A DNA stretch of 64,000 nt from assembly GCF_029873635.1 (NCBI RefSeq), contig NC_080427.1:75051348-75115347 (forward strand), written 5' to 3'. Shown here piece by piece: positions 36,831 to 48,142 of the stretch; position 1 is the stretch's first letter; the number at the start of each line of letters is the position of its first letter. The DNA is from Malania oleifera (taxonomy: Eukaryota; Streptophyta; Magnoliopsida; Santalales; Ximeniaceae). Made by a program: the position numbers and the translations under genes. Below the pieces are notes generated by a model, which saw nothing but the letters and a program-made list of their open reading frames with translations, ran no database searches and was not told where the DNA came from.

Positions 36831-36878
36831 ACGCGAATATTATTTAAATATTATAATTATTTGAGTCACTACACTAGA

Positions 36879-37131
36879 TCTTCACTTTATCCTTCAAAGA
36901 AAAAGGAAATAAACGAAACTTAATATATTCATCAGTTCTTGCTCTAGTAATGAAGGTAGTACATGCCAACTCAAAATCAGTCAGATGCTGATAAGGACTC
37001 TCAGAATCCATCCCGTGAAACTGAGGCATTACTGACAACATACCATGCTTAATGGTGAAATTTGGTGCATTATTTGGCAAAGCAAAACAGGATGGTGTGG
37101 TGGTGCGTGTAGGCTGCAAAATGTCTTTCAA
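36879..37131 (-). pseudogene. Athila-like gag N-terminus (host element)
   Basis: Minus-strand piece with MLSVMPQFHGMD, SPYQHLTDFELACTTFI and FRLFPFSLKDKVKI. It is about four-fifths identical to the corresponding part of the nested element at 29700-29870 by eye. It stops at the Tekay insertion, and the next residues of the same motif continue at 19440 downward. The Trp codon at the junction is TAG. Confidence 0.88.
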
Positions 37132-37415
37132 AGTGCGTGGTGTAGGTGGAGGAGCAAGTGGATGTTCTAACCCAAGACATCAAACATCAACCCAAGCAGC
37201 AGACAGTCACCAACATAGCAACAGACATGCATGATCAAATTTTTTTTATGTTCTTTGTTTTTTATTGGTTTTTTTTAAAATATTATATTTATATATATAT
37301 ATTATTGGTTTTTTAAAAATATTATATTTATATATATATTTGTTTTAAATTATGATAAAAATCAAAATAAATGGAGAAACACTAGATTGCAACTAATTCT
37401 AACACTCCCCGGCAA
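37132..37415 (-). other. Athila leader with degenerate primer-binding site
   Basis: The 5' untranslated leader between LTR and gag, containing AT-rich direct repeats near 37280-37340. Next to the LTR, on the minus strand, TTGCCGGGGAG resembles the second half of the tRNA-Asp-type site used by Athila/Tat elements; the first half is missing. Confidence 0.6.
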
Positions 37416-38109
37416 TGACTCACTTCTAAAAATGAGTAACTCGGAAGCTATCCCAAGTATAGGAGTTATGTCATGTAATAATTAGCCCAAACAAGCCAGA
37501 TCGTTTCCTTAGGGAATATAAATTAGTTTTAAACTAATGCAAAACAGTAAAAAGAAAATATGAAAACAATTTTACTGAACATGGTTCAGATTCAAAATCT
37601 TGGGGGTTTTGAAAATTGTGGTGAAATTGAAAAGATGTGAGACCTAAACTATGAACCTAACACTCATAAAACTAGCCAAACAACTCACTAGTTAAACATT
37701 CAAATAATAAACAAAGATAAATTAAAATCAAACTTCAACAGTGACTCAACTAAATGAAAAATAAACTATACTAAACAATAAATAAAACTCAACTGAATAA
37801 AAAAAACTAAACCTAACAATAGATAAACTCAAACAACTCTTAAGTAACAATGACTAAAATTAAACTAATGAAAGGCTCCAACAAGATGTTTAAAATGACT
37901 TAAAATAAAATAATAAACTAAACTCAAGCTAATAGAAAGCTCCAACCAAATATTTAAAATGATATTAAAGTAAAAAAAAAATAAACAACAAGATTCCCAT
38001 AGAATGTTTAAAAATGATATTAAGGTAAAAAAAATGCAACTAAAATAACAGCAAGGTATTTTTTTTTTTAAAATGACAATGAAGTAACCTAACACAACTA
38101 AATGATAAC

Positions 38110-38199
<90 letters not shown>
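38110..38199. repeat. GA microsatellite
   Basis: About 45 GA units with one AA interruption, inside the host Athila LTR. Related GA runs lie at 38365-38404 and 38526-38553. Confidence 0.97.
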
Positions 38200-38203
<4 letters not shown>

Positions 38204-38358
38204 TTAAACAAGCATTAATTTAATACAAAGTGTTTCAACAATGAAATAAACCAACACATTAATTGACTTAAACAATTATTTAACTCCAACACCAACTTTA
38301 AATAACAATAAACTAAGATCTTAACACTAAAAACAATTCTAATAAATAATGTAAAAAC

Positions 38359-38364
<6 letters not shown>

Positions 38365-38404
<40 letters not shown>
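38365..38404. repeat. GA microsatellite
   Basis: About 20 GA units in the same LTR. Confidence 0.96.
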
Positions 38405-38407
<3 letters not shown>

Positions 38408-38525
38408 TCAACAATAATGGAAATGAAAGTATTCAATGCATTAATCAACATAAACTCAACATTAAATTATCCATTAAAATAACAATAAAGTGCACAACAA
38501 CTAGCTAAACAAATTAATTAAAATA

Positions 38526-38553
38526 GAGAGGGAGAGAGAGAGAGAGAGAGAGA
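38526..38553. repeat. GA microsatellite
   Basis: About 13 GA units with one extra G, in the same LTR. Confidence 0.9.
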
Positions 38554-38940
38554 GGAGGGCTTGCGTGAGCTCCACACAGCAGCTATTGTTGCTGTGTTCT
38601 CCTATTTGCAGCGGCGCAACTCCCCAAAACCCCAGCTCCAAGCCTCCCACACGCAATCTCCTTTTCCCCAAAAACCCTAGCCACCTTTTCTACCCTAACT
38701 TGCCTTCCCTTTTCTTTTACTCTCTTTTTCTTTTTCTTATTTACCTCCTAGCTTATAACCTCCTGCCACCGCCTACTTTTTCTGCCAGTCGTAGCCCTTT
38801 TCTCTCCTTGTTTTGTTGCTTTTCATTTTCCTCTCTTTTACTTCAATGCCTTCACATGCCAGTGCCTATAAGCCTCACGCCCCTCACACAACACACACAC
38901 TGTAACGACCTGCTTATCTTAATATATATATATATATATA

Positions 38941-39188
38941 TATATAAACGCAATAAATAAAATAGTCAACCTGAACCTATGGGTAACGGGGACATTTGTC
39001 ATTCATAGCGGAAACCTAAGCAGTAGTAAGTATAAAATTACAACCATCCAACCATAAATTTTATATATATAAACACAATAAATAAAATAATCAACTCGAA
39101 CCCGTGGGTAACGGGGACACTTGTCATTCACAGCAGAAACCTAAGCAATAATAAGTATAAAATTACAATCATCCAACCATAAATTATA
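38941..39188. repeat. 125-bp tandem duplication in solo LTR
   Basis: Two copies in direct order. GGGTAACGGG starts at 38981 and 39106, 125 bp apart, with matching flanks over the whole unit. Confidence 0.92.
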
Positions 39189-39959
39189 ATACCAGAGTCT
39201 ACTTATACCAAAATATCATACATATATTTTCAATCTCCCATAACATTCCAAATATAACTAGGATCTCATAACAAAATAATCCTGATCCTAGTACAAAATC
39301 TTACCCTCCTAGTGGGGTAACTCAATAAACTTAACGAAGGCCACGACCTACCGGTCTCTCAGGGTCTCCTAAAAAATTAATTAAATTCGGGGGTGAGACA
39401 CTTCTCAGTAAGGGAAAATAAACTAAATACAGCTGTGTGGTAACATGAACATTTAATAATAATATAGATATACAGTACAAACTTAATACCAGAAAACATT
39501 CATCATTTAGTAATTGCATAAACGTATACTTTCATATTTCTAATACATCATACTAATCATAAATGTCTAGTATAGCTAATAATACTAAAAACATACCCAG
39601 AATGAATAGTTAGCTGATGTCATGTATTACCCCCCATGACAGGTTGTGCAACCCGAAGACGGGACCTGACAATGGCTAGCTGACCACTATCGAGTAAAAA
39701 ATGTCTATAAGTAAGATGGGCCCGTCACACCATGGTCCGGACTTCTAGGCGGACATCCACACTTTACACTGAAAGCCACATCGACTATCCATCTCCCACC
39801 CCCTTGTGGGGTGGTTAACACCAATCTGATCATAGATATATGATCTATAAGCTATGGTACCGTGCTCCTAAAACTGAACTAAACTAACATCTGGGTTCTG
39901 GTAACATATAGTATATGATAATATAACATTTGACATAAATAGATTGATAGCATTTCTAT

Positions 39960-40135
39960 AATTTACATAAATATGGCCTCGTGCCAAACATTTCATAAAT
40001 ACGGCCTCGTGCCGAACATTTCATAAATACAGTCTCGTGCCGAACATTTCATAAATAGGGCCTTCGCGCCGAAATCATACATAAAACACGGCCTCGCACC
40101 GGCTATCAATCACAGTCTTACACCAAATATTTCAT
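39960..40135. repeat. 28-bp minisatellite in solo LTR
   Basis: About six copies of a unit like ATAAATACGGCCTCG followed by TGCCGAACATTTC. It occupies the same LTR position as the 33-bp minisatellite of the Tekay LTR. Confidence 0.88.
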
Positions 40136-40883
40136 ACATATCATTCTGAATAATAAATCAATTATCATGTATTTCCAACATCATTTTGTACTGTATATTT
40201 CATATTCCTGAAAACATGCTTCATTCATAACATATTCATATCATAATACTTGTCATGTAAAGAAATATTCATGTCACACATTTACTGTATTAAAACAATA
40301 CATTGTATTCTAAAATCATAATTTTTGGCATCTCATACATACATATACATTTCAACATAATAGCAGTATTTTCCTAAACGTGCATTTCCTTCGTAATATT
40401 CAAATATAGTACATGCTTTTCTAAAAATAAATTTACTGATAAATAATAATAATTTGCATAGAAAATAAGTGTTTTAGTTTATTCTCTTACCTGACTATTG
40501 AGAAAAGCCCCTATAAATTCTGTTCTCACACCAGTAGGATTTCCTAATCAATATCCTGAAAATGAAACTCCCAATACTAAACTTTAGTATTTTCGCGTAA
40601 ATATCATTTCCTATAACTACAGTAGGACCAAATTCGGCATAAAAAGTTTTACCTCAACTCAGGGATGAATTCCAACTTACTTCCACCAACAATCCGCTCC
40701 AGCATATTTTTTAGAATACTTCCCCAAGAGCATCGTGGCAGCCTCAGATCATCGATCTGGCGAACGACGGAGCCGAAATCAAAGAGAGAGGAGAGAGAAA
40801 CCAAAGGGAGTGAGATAGAGAGAGAGAGAGAGAGAGTGAGTGAGTAATTTCTATTTTTCTACGTTAAAAATCTGATTTTCAGC

Positions 40884-41140
40884 TATTTATAGGGCTGGAT
40901 TCGTCGACGAGACATGTCACCTCATCGACGAGTCCTGTAGAAAGTTCGTCGACGAACCTGCACCTTCGTTGACAAATTTCAGACTTCCCCAAAACCCTCT
41001 CTTGGTATCTTCTCATCAACGAAACTTGGCTTCGTCGACAAGGCCCTCTTATACCCTCGTCGACGAATCCCCTATGTTTGTCGACGAGGACCTGATGATT
41101 TCCTTCGATTAATACTCCCAAAGTGTAATGTCGTCGATGA
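40884..41140 (-). promoter_or_regulatory. TATA box and palindrome array, solo LTR
   Basis: TATA at 40884-40891 on the minus strand. Palindrome copies start at 40901, 40922, 40946, 40966, 41013, 41032, 41057, 41078 and 41131. Perfect TCGTCGACGA occurs at 40901, 40946 and 41057. The gap to TATA is 9 bp. Confidence 0.8.
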
Positions 41141-41645
41141 ATGCGAAGTTTGTTGCCTCTTTCTGTTTCTATTTCCATTTCCCTTCCTCTCTATTTAAAT
41201 ACCATTTTTATTATTTGGGTCATTACACACACACACACACACACAAGGCCTTTTTTGAATTGCATAGTTGGGCCACATCAAAGACCCGGCCCAGTTTCCT
41301 TTTTTTTTTTTTTTTGTGTTTTGTCTTCATTCCAACACACCAAGGCCTTTGTTGCTCATGGGCTTGCCAGTTGCTTCACTCTTCACACACGCGGCCCACT
41401 TGAATGCATGCATGGCCCCTAAGCCCAATGTATGGCTGAGTCCTCCTTCAAATTTTCAAAAATTACCCTACAATAATTAGGTAGAAAAACTCGTAAATTT
41501 CATGGCAAAGATAAAATAAAAATTCAAATTTTTTGAATTGAATCTAATGTTTAAATACTAAACATAATTAGGTATTTAATCAAAATTTTAACACTTAATA
41601 AATACATTTAAATACCTAATTACGTATCTTTGACGCATAATCAAG

Positions 41646-42020
41646 ATCCGCACCTTACTGATTCTTAGTCAGTTGCTTGAGAGTTTGAAAAGTATTGTTA
41701 CTATGATCAGTAGTTCTGCAGGAAAATCAAATCTAAATTTTGATGAAGTTGTCAGCATGATTTTGATGGAAGAAATTAGGATGTCAAACATTGCTTCCAC
41801 TTCAAGTTCAGCATTGAATGTGGAAAGCGAGGGAGATATTCATGGAAAGGAAGCGGGCATGGTCGATCAAACAATCGTGGCAGATCTAGGTCCAGGCAAT
41901 CCAAATCTATAAATCCCAAAGGTTCCCAGGGCACAAAGAACATTGAGTGCTAGAAATGTGGAAAGTTCGGTCATTTCAGAAACCAATGCAAAGGTCCAAG
42001 AAAGGAATATGAGGCAAAGA
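41646..42020 (+). pseudogene. Tork-like gag C-terminal part
   Basis: LLESLKSIV and LNFDEVVSMILMEEIRMS are the usual gag end of this clade. After a frameshift near 41890 comes the knuckle CWKCGKFGHFRNQC (about 41950-41991) with all four CCHC ligands. The N-terminal half of gag is missing. Confidence 0.85.
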
Positions 42021-43445
42021 CAGAAGCAAATATTGCTTTAGAAGAAGGTAATATGTTGATATGCTCTTGGAAAGCAAGAAGAAGTCTTGGGTCTTAGACT
42101 CTGGAACCTCATTTCATGCCATTTGCAGAAATAATTGCCTAGAGGAGTATATACCAAGTGATTTCGATAAGGTATACCTTGGAAATGATCAACCTTGCAA
42201 CAAAACTGGCAAGGGAATTGTGAAGATCAAGATGAACGGGTCAGTATGAAAGCTGGAGGATGTCAGATATATTCTAAACCTGAGAAAGAACTTGATCTCA
42301 TTTGGTTAACTGGCAGATGAGGGATACATCACAACATTCATTGGTGATGAATGGAAGATTTCAAAGGGTGCACTGACGATTGCACGAGGTAAGAAAAGTG
42401 GAACGCTTTATGTGACTTCTAATGTATGTATGTCTATTTCAGTTGCTACACGAAATGTCGATGGCAATATTTGACATCAACAACTTGGTCACATCAGTGA
42501 AAAGGGACTCAAGGTGATGCACTCAAAGAGAAAGTTGAGTGATTTATGGTCAGTAGAGATTGATATGTGCGAGGATTGTATACTCAGGAAACAGAAAAGA
42601 GTCAGTTTCCAGACATACACCAGTAGCCCAAAGAAGGAGAGACTTGAACTAGTCCACTCATATGTATGGGGATCGACGACCGTATCATCCCCAAGTGGAA
42701 GGAATTTCTTCGTGACCTTTATTGACGATCATTCTTGGAAGGTATGGGTTTACTTCCTGAAATACAAATCTGATGTCTTTGATGCTTTTAAGATTTGGAA
42801 AGCAATGGTTGAAAATGAAACTAGTTTGAAAATCAAGAAGCTGAGAACCGATAACGGTGGTGAGTATGATGACACCGGGTTCAAGAAATTATGCTATGAG
42901 CATGGTATCAGGATGGAAAAAACTATGCCAAGTATGGATCAACATAACGGCATAGTCAAGCAAATGAACCGATCATTGACTGAAAGAGCCAGAAGTATAC
43001 GTATGCAGTCAGGCCTACCAAAGCAATTCTCGGTAGAAGTAGTCAATATAGCAGCATACTTAATTAATAGGAGTCCATTAGTACCATTGGACAACAATCT
43101 ACCAGAAGAGGTATGGAGTTAAAAAGAGGTGAGAATTTCACATTTGAAAGTTTTTGGTTGTGTAACGTATGTGCATGTTAATGATCGTGTCATAAATAAG
43201 CTTGATCCAAAGTCTCAAAAATGTACCTTCATCAGTTACGGTGAAGATGAGTATGGGTATTGCATTTGGGATGATGAAAACAAGAAGGTGATCTGAAGCA
43301 GAGATGTGATCTTTGATAAAAAGGTGATGTACAAAGACAGACACACAATAGAACCAATAGAACCCGCAGAACCAGTTCAAAATGAAACAACTTATGTAGA
43401 CTTAGATGATGTCCTAGAAGGTGTCAGGGTACAATAGCGAAACAC
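42021..43445 (+). pseudogene. Tork-like protease and integrase
   Basis: Protease WVLDSGTSFHA (from about 42090) and YLGNDQPCNKTGKGIVKIKM are open to 42249. GAG-pre-integrase follows (HQQLGHISEKGLKVM, then CEDCILRKQKRVSF). The integrase core in the 202-codon piece 42514-43122 has TFIDDHSWKVWVYFLKYKSD, RTDNGGEY and the QHNGIVKQMNRSLTERARS segment, where the catalytic Glu usually found after NG(V/I) is Lys. His-Ser-Tyr replaces His-Ser-Asp at the first catalytic position. Stops at 42247-42249, 42307 and 43120 interrupt it. Confidence 0.87.
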
Positions 43446-43589
43446 CGAGAATCCTCGAGCAAAGGAGACATAATAGCAAAATGTCGAGATTTCTCAAGTA
43501 TAGGAATTTGTAGAGCATATTGTCGCACCATCGTCTCCTACTCCAGCTCCGGAGTTTAGGAGATTTTCTCGACAGCATGTACCAAATAA

Positions 43590-45216
43590 GAGGTATATGA
43601 ATTATTTACTTCTTACAGATGGAGGAGAACCTGAATGTTATGATGAAGCATGTCAGGCAGGAGATTCGAGCAAGTGGGAGCTTGCAATGAAGGATGAGAT
43701 GAAATCCCTTAACTCCAACAAAATGTGGGAACTAGTTAAGTTGCCTAAAGGTAAGAAGACTCTTCACAAAAAGTGGGTGTACATGATCAAAGAGGAGTAT
43801 GACGGATCCAAGAGATACAAAGCCTGATTGGTAGTCAAAGGTTTCGAGTAGAAGGAAGGAATTGACTACACTGACATTTTTGCACTAATTGTGAAGTTAA
43901 CAACCATCATATCAGTCTTGAGCATTGTTGCCTCAGAGGGTCTATATCTCGAGCAGTTGGATGTGAAGACAGCATTTCTTCACGGTGATCTTGATAAGGA
44001 GATTTACATGCATCAACAAGAAGGATTCTCAGTAAAAGGTAAAGAGGACCTTGTGTGCAGATTGAAGAAGAGTTTGTATGGTCTCAAACAAGCTCCTAAG
44101 CAATGGTATAGAAAATTTGACAGCTTTATGCATAGAAAAGATTTTCAAAAGTGCAATGCTGACCATTGTTGCTACTTCAAGAGGTATCATTCTAACTATA
44201 TCATACTATTGCTATATGTTGATGACATATTAGTTGTAGGACTAGATATAAGAGAAATCAGGAAATTGAAGCAGCAACTGTTAGAGGAATTTGACATGAA
44301 GTACTTAGGTTCAGCCAAGCAGATACTTTGGATGCGAATCTCCAAAGATAAGCAATAAAGAATGTTGCAGTTATCTCAGTCGGAGTATATTAGCCGTGTT
44401 TTACAAAGATTCAACATAAGTAGTGCCAAGGCAGTAAATACGCCATTGGCCGGTCATTTTCATCTCTCCAACGATCAGACTCCCCAGACAGATGAAGAGA
44501 AGGATTTCATGGCTAAGGTACCTTATGCCTCAACCATTGGAAGTCTCATATACATCATGGTTGGTACCAAACCAGACATTAGTCAAGCAGTGGGAGCTGT
44601 CAGCAAGTTTATATCAAATCCAGGAAAGATTCACTAGGAAGCAGTGAAGTGAATTTTGAGATATCTGTGTGGCACTGTTAATAAGTGCCTATGTTTCGCA
44701 AAGGAGATTTGAAAATTCGAGGATATGTTGATGCTAATTTTATAGGTGAAATTGATCATTAAAGAAGCACCATCGGATATGTGTTCACCGTTGGCACAAC
44801 AATTGTTAGTTGGATGTCACAGATACAGAAGATTGTTGTTTTATCCACTACAGAAGCTGAGTATGTAGCAGTGACAGAAGCCAGTAAAGAGATAATTTGG
44901 CTTTAAGGTTTGTTAATAGAGCTCGGAATAAGGCAGAAAAGAAATGTTTTGCACAACGACAATCATAGTACGATACATCTGGCAAAGAACATGGATTACG
45001 TTATCATTTTTTCAAATCTCTGTTAGAGGATGGAGTGTTGACACTGGAAAAAATCCAAGGTAGCAAGAATCCAACAGATATGTTGACAAAGGTGGTAACT
45101 ATAGAGAAGCTAAAGTTGTGCTCAACTTTAGTTGGTCTTCATGCTTGAAGACAGATTTGAGCACATCATTATCTACGTATTGGTTGAGATAGTATCTCCG
45201 TTTCCAAGTGGGAGAT
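43590..45216 (+). pseudogene. Tork-like reverse transcriptase and RNase H
   Basis: RT begins WELAMKDEMKSLNSNKMWELV and HKKWVYMIKEE (to 43827). After two stops it continues (43891-44358) with LEQLDVKTAFLHGDLDKEIYM, LKKSLYGLKQAPKQWYRKFD and the catalytic YVDDILVVG. A further open piece (44362-44637) has KVPYASTIGSLIYIM. RNase H retains STTEAEYVAV near 44850. Stops at 43825, 44356, 44636 and others. It is followed by CAAGTGGGAGAT, the purine tract. Confidence 0.9.
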
Positions 45217-45684
45217 TGTTAAGCTGAAATGGAAATGGAGAAAATATGGAAACGGAGAAAATGGAAATGCCTTAAAGAGGATGAGCTACAGCCGCGTACC
45301 AAATTCATTCCATCAAAAACACAATTATCACATGCTCAAATAATCCATTAAAAAACATGTGCACATTATCCATTAGAAAGCAATAGCTCCTTTCCTTCTA
45401 TATCTATCCTATGCATCTATAAATAAGAACATTTGTGTTGTGTGGAGAGTGCAAGTGAAGTGAGTGAGCGAGAAGTGTGAGAGTGTTGAAAGTGAGAGAG
45501 AAAAAAGTGTGAGAAGAGTTGAGTTAAGTGTGTGTCTCCTCCTCTTGTTTTTATCCTAGATTATAATATATTCGTTGTGCTTCGTGGACGTAGGTCAGAT
45601 TAGATCGAACCATGTAAATCTGGTGTTCTTATTTGTGCGCTTATGTTGTTTGTGTGTGTGATTATTGTTCCTAGATCCCTAACA
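45217..45684 (+). repeat. 3' LTR of Tork-like element
   Basis: 468 bp, TGTTAAGC...CCTAACA, with TATAAATA at 45418-45425. The first about 275 bp match 12283-12560; the R/U5 portion is different from that copy and looks like the standard Tork form. Confidence 0.88.
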
Positions 45685-47831
45685 TATTTAACATCATCAA
45701 TTCTCAAATGTATGTATCATAGATAAGTTTGGAAACAACAAATAACACATATTTAAGCATTGCTACAAGTACCAAATAAAAAAAAAATGAAAAAAAAAAA
45801 AGAAAAGAAAACATAATTAGCTGATTAATTTGCCTTTAGCATGTTGGTTATGCATGGTTTGTAAAATCTATCATTGTGTTTAGAAGTATGGATTTCAAAC
45901 TTTTGATCCAAATTTTTGTGAATTTTGATAAAACTTAGTATGATATTTATAACATTTTATTCAAATATATACAAATTCAAATGTAAAGTCCAAATCAAAC
46001 TTCCAAACATAAGGTATGCGTACTTGATATTTTCTATTATTCGTTTGGTCTATAGTGGTATGTGTATTACATGCATGAAAAGGTTGTCGTTTCATTGATC
46101 TAGAGAGAGAGAGAGAGAGGAGCTTCCTGAAAAAGAAATCCTTTGTAATGAAATGGAACAAGTTGTAATGAGTTGATTGAGAGTATAGAGATAGGACCTC
46201 AACGGATTAGAAAGAGTTGAAAATTATAGTTTTGAGCTGACCATAGCAGAAATACGGCTCGGAAAGAGCCAAATGTTAACCTATCTGCTCAGATTGAGCT
46301 AAACTATGAAGAACTGGGCTAAAAAAAAACACCAAATGGTTGAAATAACTAACCTTGAAAGATTCAAACTTTTGAAATTTGTTTCAAAAATGGGGGAGCA
46401 ACTGATATACCCAAAATTAATACTCATTCATAAAGGAAAAATAGTTAGGAAACCACCATTAACACCTCTACATAACCAACATGCTAACTTTAATACATAC
46501 TCATTCATGAGACGGAACGATTATAAGATTACAGTTAAAACCTCTTTCTATCGTTGCCATTCAAAGCCTCCCACAAGCTTCTTACTTAAGCATCGGAGTA
46601 ATCTCCCGGAGTAGATCCCAGGTCCTCCAAGCTATTTGCGATAGTCTCTTTTCAGGTGGTCGCGGTCAGAGGACGATCTACGAAAGCCATCGATTTTCAA
46701 CAGCAACAACTCCAAAACATAATCCTACAAAGTGTAGTTCAACATTATATGATCTTTTTCCCCTTCTATGATCCATGCAACATATCGTTTCTTAATATTT
46801 TTCAGTTACCAATTTCTAATGTATTAAATTGACTAAAGTCATTCACTCACTCACTCACACGGCTTAAATTTTGCAGATAATAAACTAAATTTTGCTTAAA
46901 TGAGCACGATGACCGCCAAACATTTATTAAAAAAGGCTAATGAAGAGTGATGAAGTGAAGCCAAAATAAGGTCACCAGAGCAGAGCCTTTCGTTCTTTCA
47001 TCCAAACGGAAACCACCTACTGGCGAGAAATTGTCACGGGGTGCATATACGCAGTCATTAAACAAGTGCAAGTAGCCAGGTAAGCACCGCACCACGCGCG
47101 CCTGAAGGTTGAATATATACAGTGGGTGTTTGTTTTTATTCGTGGGTTCAGCGAAGATGGATAAGGAAGACAGCTCGATCTACCACCGTAAACGTAACTA
47201 CAAACAAGTGTCTGAGTGAAACATGTGAAGGCCTCCGCAGATGCACGGCGAAAAGTGAAATGCAACAAAGCTGCTTGCGCGCGGAGAGAGGGGAAGCCTC
47301 CAAAACCCATGCAATTAAACGTGTTTCTGTTTCTTTCTTCGTTTCTGTTCTTATTCTTTTTTGGTGGGGGAGGAACATGCAGACACACCTCCACTTAGTA
47401 TGTATACAATGTACTTGTCATGAGATCTTTTCTTAGCAAAATAAATAAAATTCAATGTTGGGATTAAAGATTTGGATGCAAGTCTTGTGCTAGGGGTCAT
47501 TAATTTGATTTGGGACACATGTTCGTGTTCTTGAAATGAGTTTCTTGTGTCAATTTCGTGGTGTTTAGGAGCTGGAAATCTCTTGTTATGTACCAAATAA
47601 AGTAAATGTTATGGTCAAGTTATACAAAATTCAGGACTTGTTGAAGTAGTTCAATGCATTGTTGTAGGTAAAATAAACTGTGGCACTATACACGATATGG
47701 TGCTGGAAAGAGTTTTAATTTATCTAAACTTTAACTACTCATGTATTAGCAGATGATGAGTCGGAGTAGGTGTCCAATCAATTAAAGTTATAGGAGTAAA
47801 ATAAAAAAAGGGAGGTGATCAATTGGAACTA

Positions 47832-47915
<84 letters not shown>

Positions 47916-48142
47916 GAGGTAAGTAAAGAGAGGGAAAGGGGAAAAGGGAACATATATAAGATGGCACAAAGGCCAAAATAATTGTACATTGGATCATATG
48001 TGTCTTTGAAGTCGTTTTCTCTTTGCTTACATAACTGTTTATACATATCTCAAGCAACTACCACCTAATTTTAGGAAAGGAAATATATAAAGATCTTATG
48101 CTTAAATGCTTAAACTTGAAAATTTTTGCTGAAAATTCCACT
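45685..48142. other. Intergenic region
   Basis: No gene recognised. It holds an AT-rich segment at 45880-46016 ending CCAAACATAAGG that resembles 6975-7080, and a long GA microsatellite at 47835-47912. A locally GC-richer patch at about 47000-47330 gives overlapping open frames on both strands but no recognisable protein. Confidence 0.55.
47835..47912. repeat. GA microsatellite
   Basis: 39 uninterrupted GA units about 2 kb upstream of the pectinesterase gene. Confidence 0.98.

Larger units (their letters stand above)
19446..36873 (-). mobile_element. Tekay-like chromovirus (Ty3/gypsy) with nested Athila element
   Basis: LTRs at 19446-21564 (3') and 26539-36873 (5', split by 27727-36021) enclose a gag-pol internal region on the minus strand (21819-26291). 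A primer-binding site lies at 26524-26535, and a purine tract next to 21565. Without the nested insertion the element is about 9.1 kb. Perfect CTAGA duplications flank it. The integrase C-terminus (GPVAYKLALPPVLSRIHDVF, then LRKYVPNPSHII and FLWRNHTVEEASWE) is the Tekay/Del type with a chromodomain-like tail. Numerous stops make it defective. The two LTRs differ by roughly one base in ten by eye, mostly transitions. Confidence 0.9.
26539..36873 (-). repeat. 5' LTR of Tekay element, split by Athila insertion
   Basis: Two parts, 26539-27726 and 36027-36873, total about 2035 bp and are collinear with the 19446-21564 LTR. The break is inside the 33-bp minisatellite. The promoter-side part ends ...GAGTCACTACA at 36873. 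Relative to the 3' LTR, this copy lacks about 46 bp within the palindrome array and a segment near the U3 start. Confidence 0.9.
38901..41227 (-). repeat. Solo LTR, Tekay-related family, inserted in Athila LTR
   Basis: 2327 bp from TGTAACGACC to GTCATTACA, flanked by CACAC (38896-38900 and 41228-41232), though within a CA-rich stretch. It has no internal region. It contains a 125-bp tandem duplication (38941-39188), a 28-bp minisatellite (about 39960-40135) and the promoter array at 40884-41140. Sequence is diverged from the 19446 LTR, so it is a subfamily. Confidence 0.85.
12977..41643 (-). mobile_element. Athila-like Ty3/gypsy element, left-truncated, host of several nested insertions
   Basis: Minus-strand element in pieces: pol (12977-15089), gag-protease (17369-19445), gag N-terminus (36879-37131), leader (37132-37415) and 5' LTR (37416-41643, itself interrupted). 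Coding continuity is restored across each nested insertion on removal of one target duplication. The left end stops inside the integrase zinc-binding domain against a Tork LTR, so integrase core, 3' region and 3' LTR are gone. The right end is a proper LTR terminus (CATAATCA at 41636-41643) abutting Tork gag, suggesting insertion into that element. Nested inside are 15090-17368, 19446-36873 (which holds 27727-36021) and 38901-41227. Confidence 0.82.
37416..41643 (-). repeat. 5' LTR of host Athila element, interrupted
   Basis: The left end TGACTCAC matches the inverted LTR end at 28626. The right end CGCATAATCA is the reverse complement of the TGATTACGCG start. It is split by the solo LTR 38901-41227; without it the LTR is about 1.9 kb. 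It includes three GA microsatellites. The middle part is strongly diverged from 34435-36021. Confidence 0.78.
41644..45684 (+). mobile_element. Tork-like Ty1/copia element, 5' part missing
   Basis: From mid-gag (41646) through CCHC knuckle, protease, integrase, RT and RNase H to a 468-bp 3' LTR (45217-45684). The 5' LTR and gag N-terminus are absent; the sequence starts exactly at the Athila LTR terminus, so the Athila element probably inserted here. Domain order and motifs match the Tnt1/Tork branch. Multiple stops disable it. Confidence 0.88.

Noticed and set aside
47017..47436. Overlapping frames of 104-125 codons on both strands upstream of the TRIM
   Set aside because: No recognisable domain, no splice or promoter support, and both strands open because of a local GC-rich patch.
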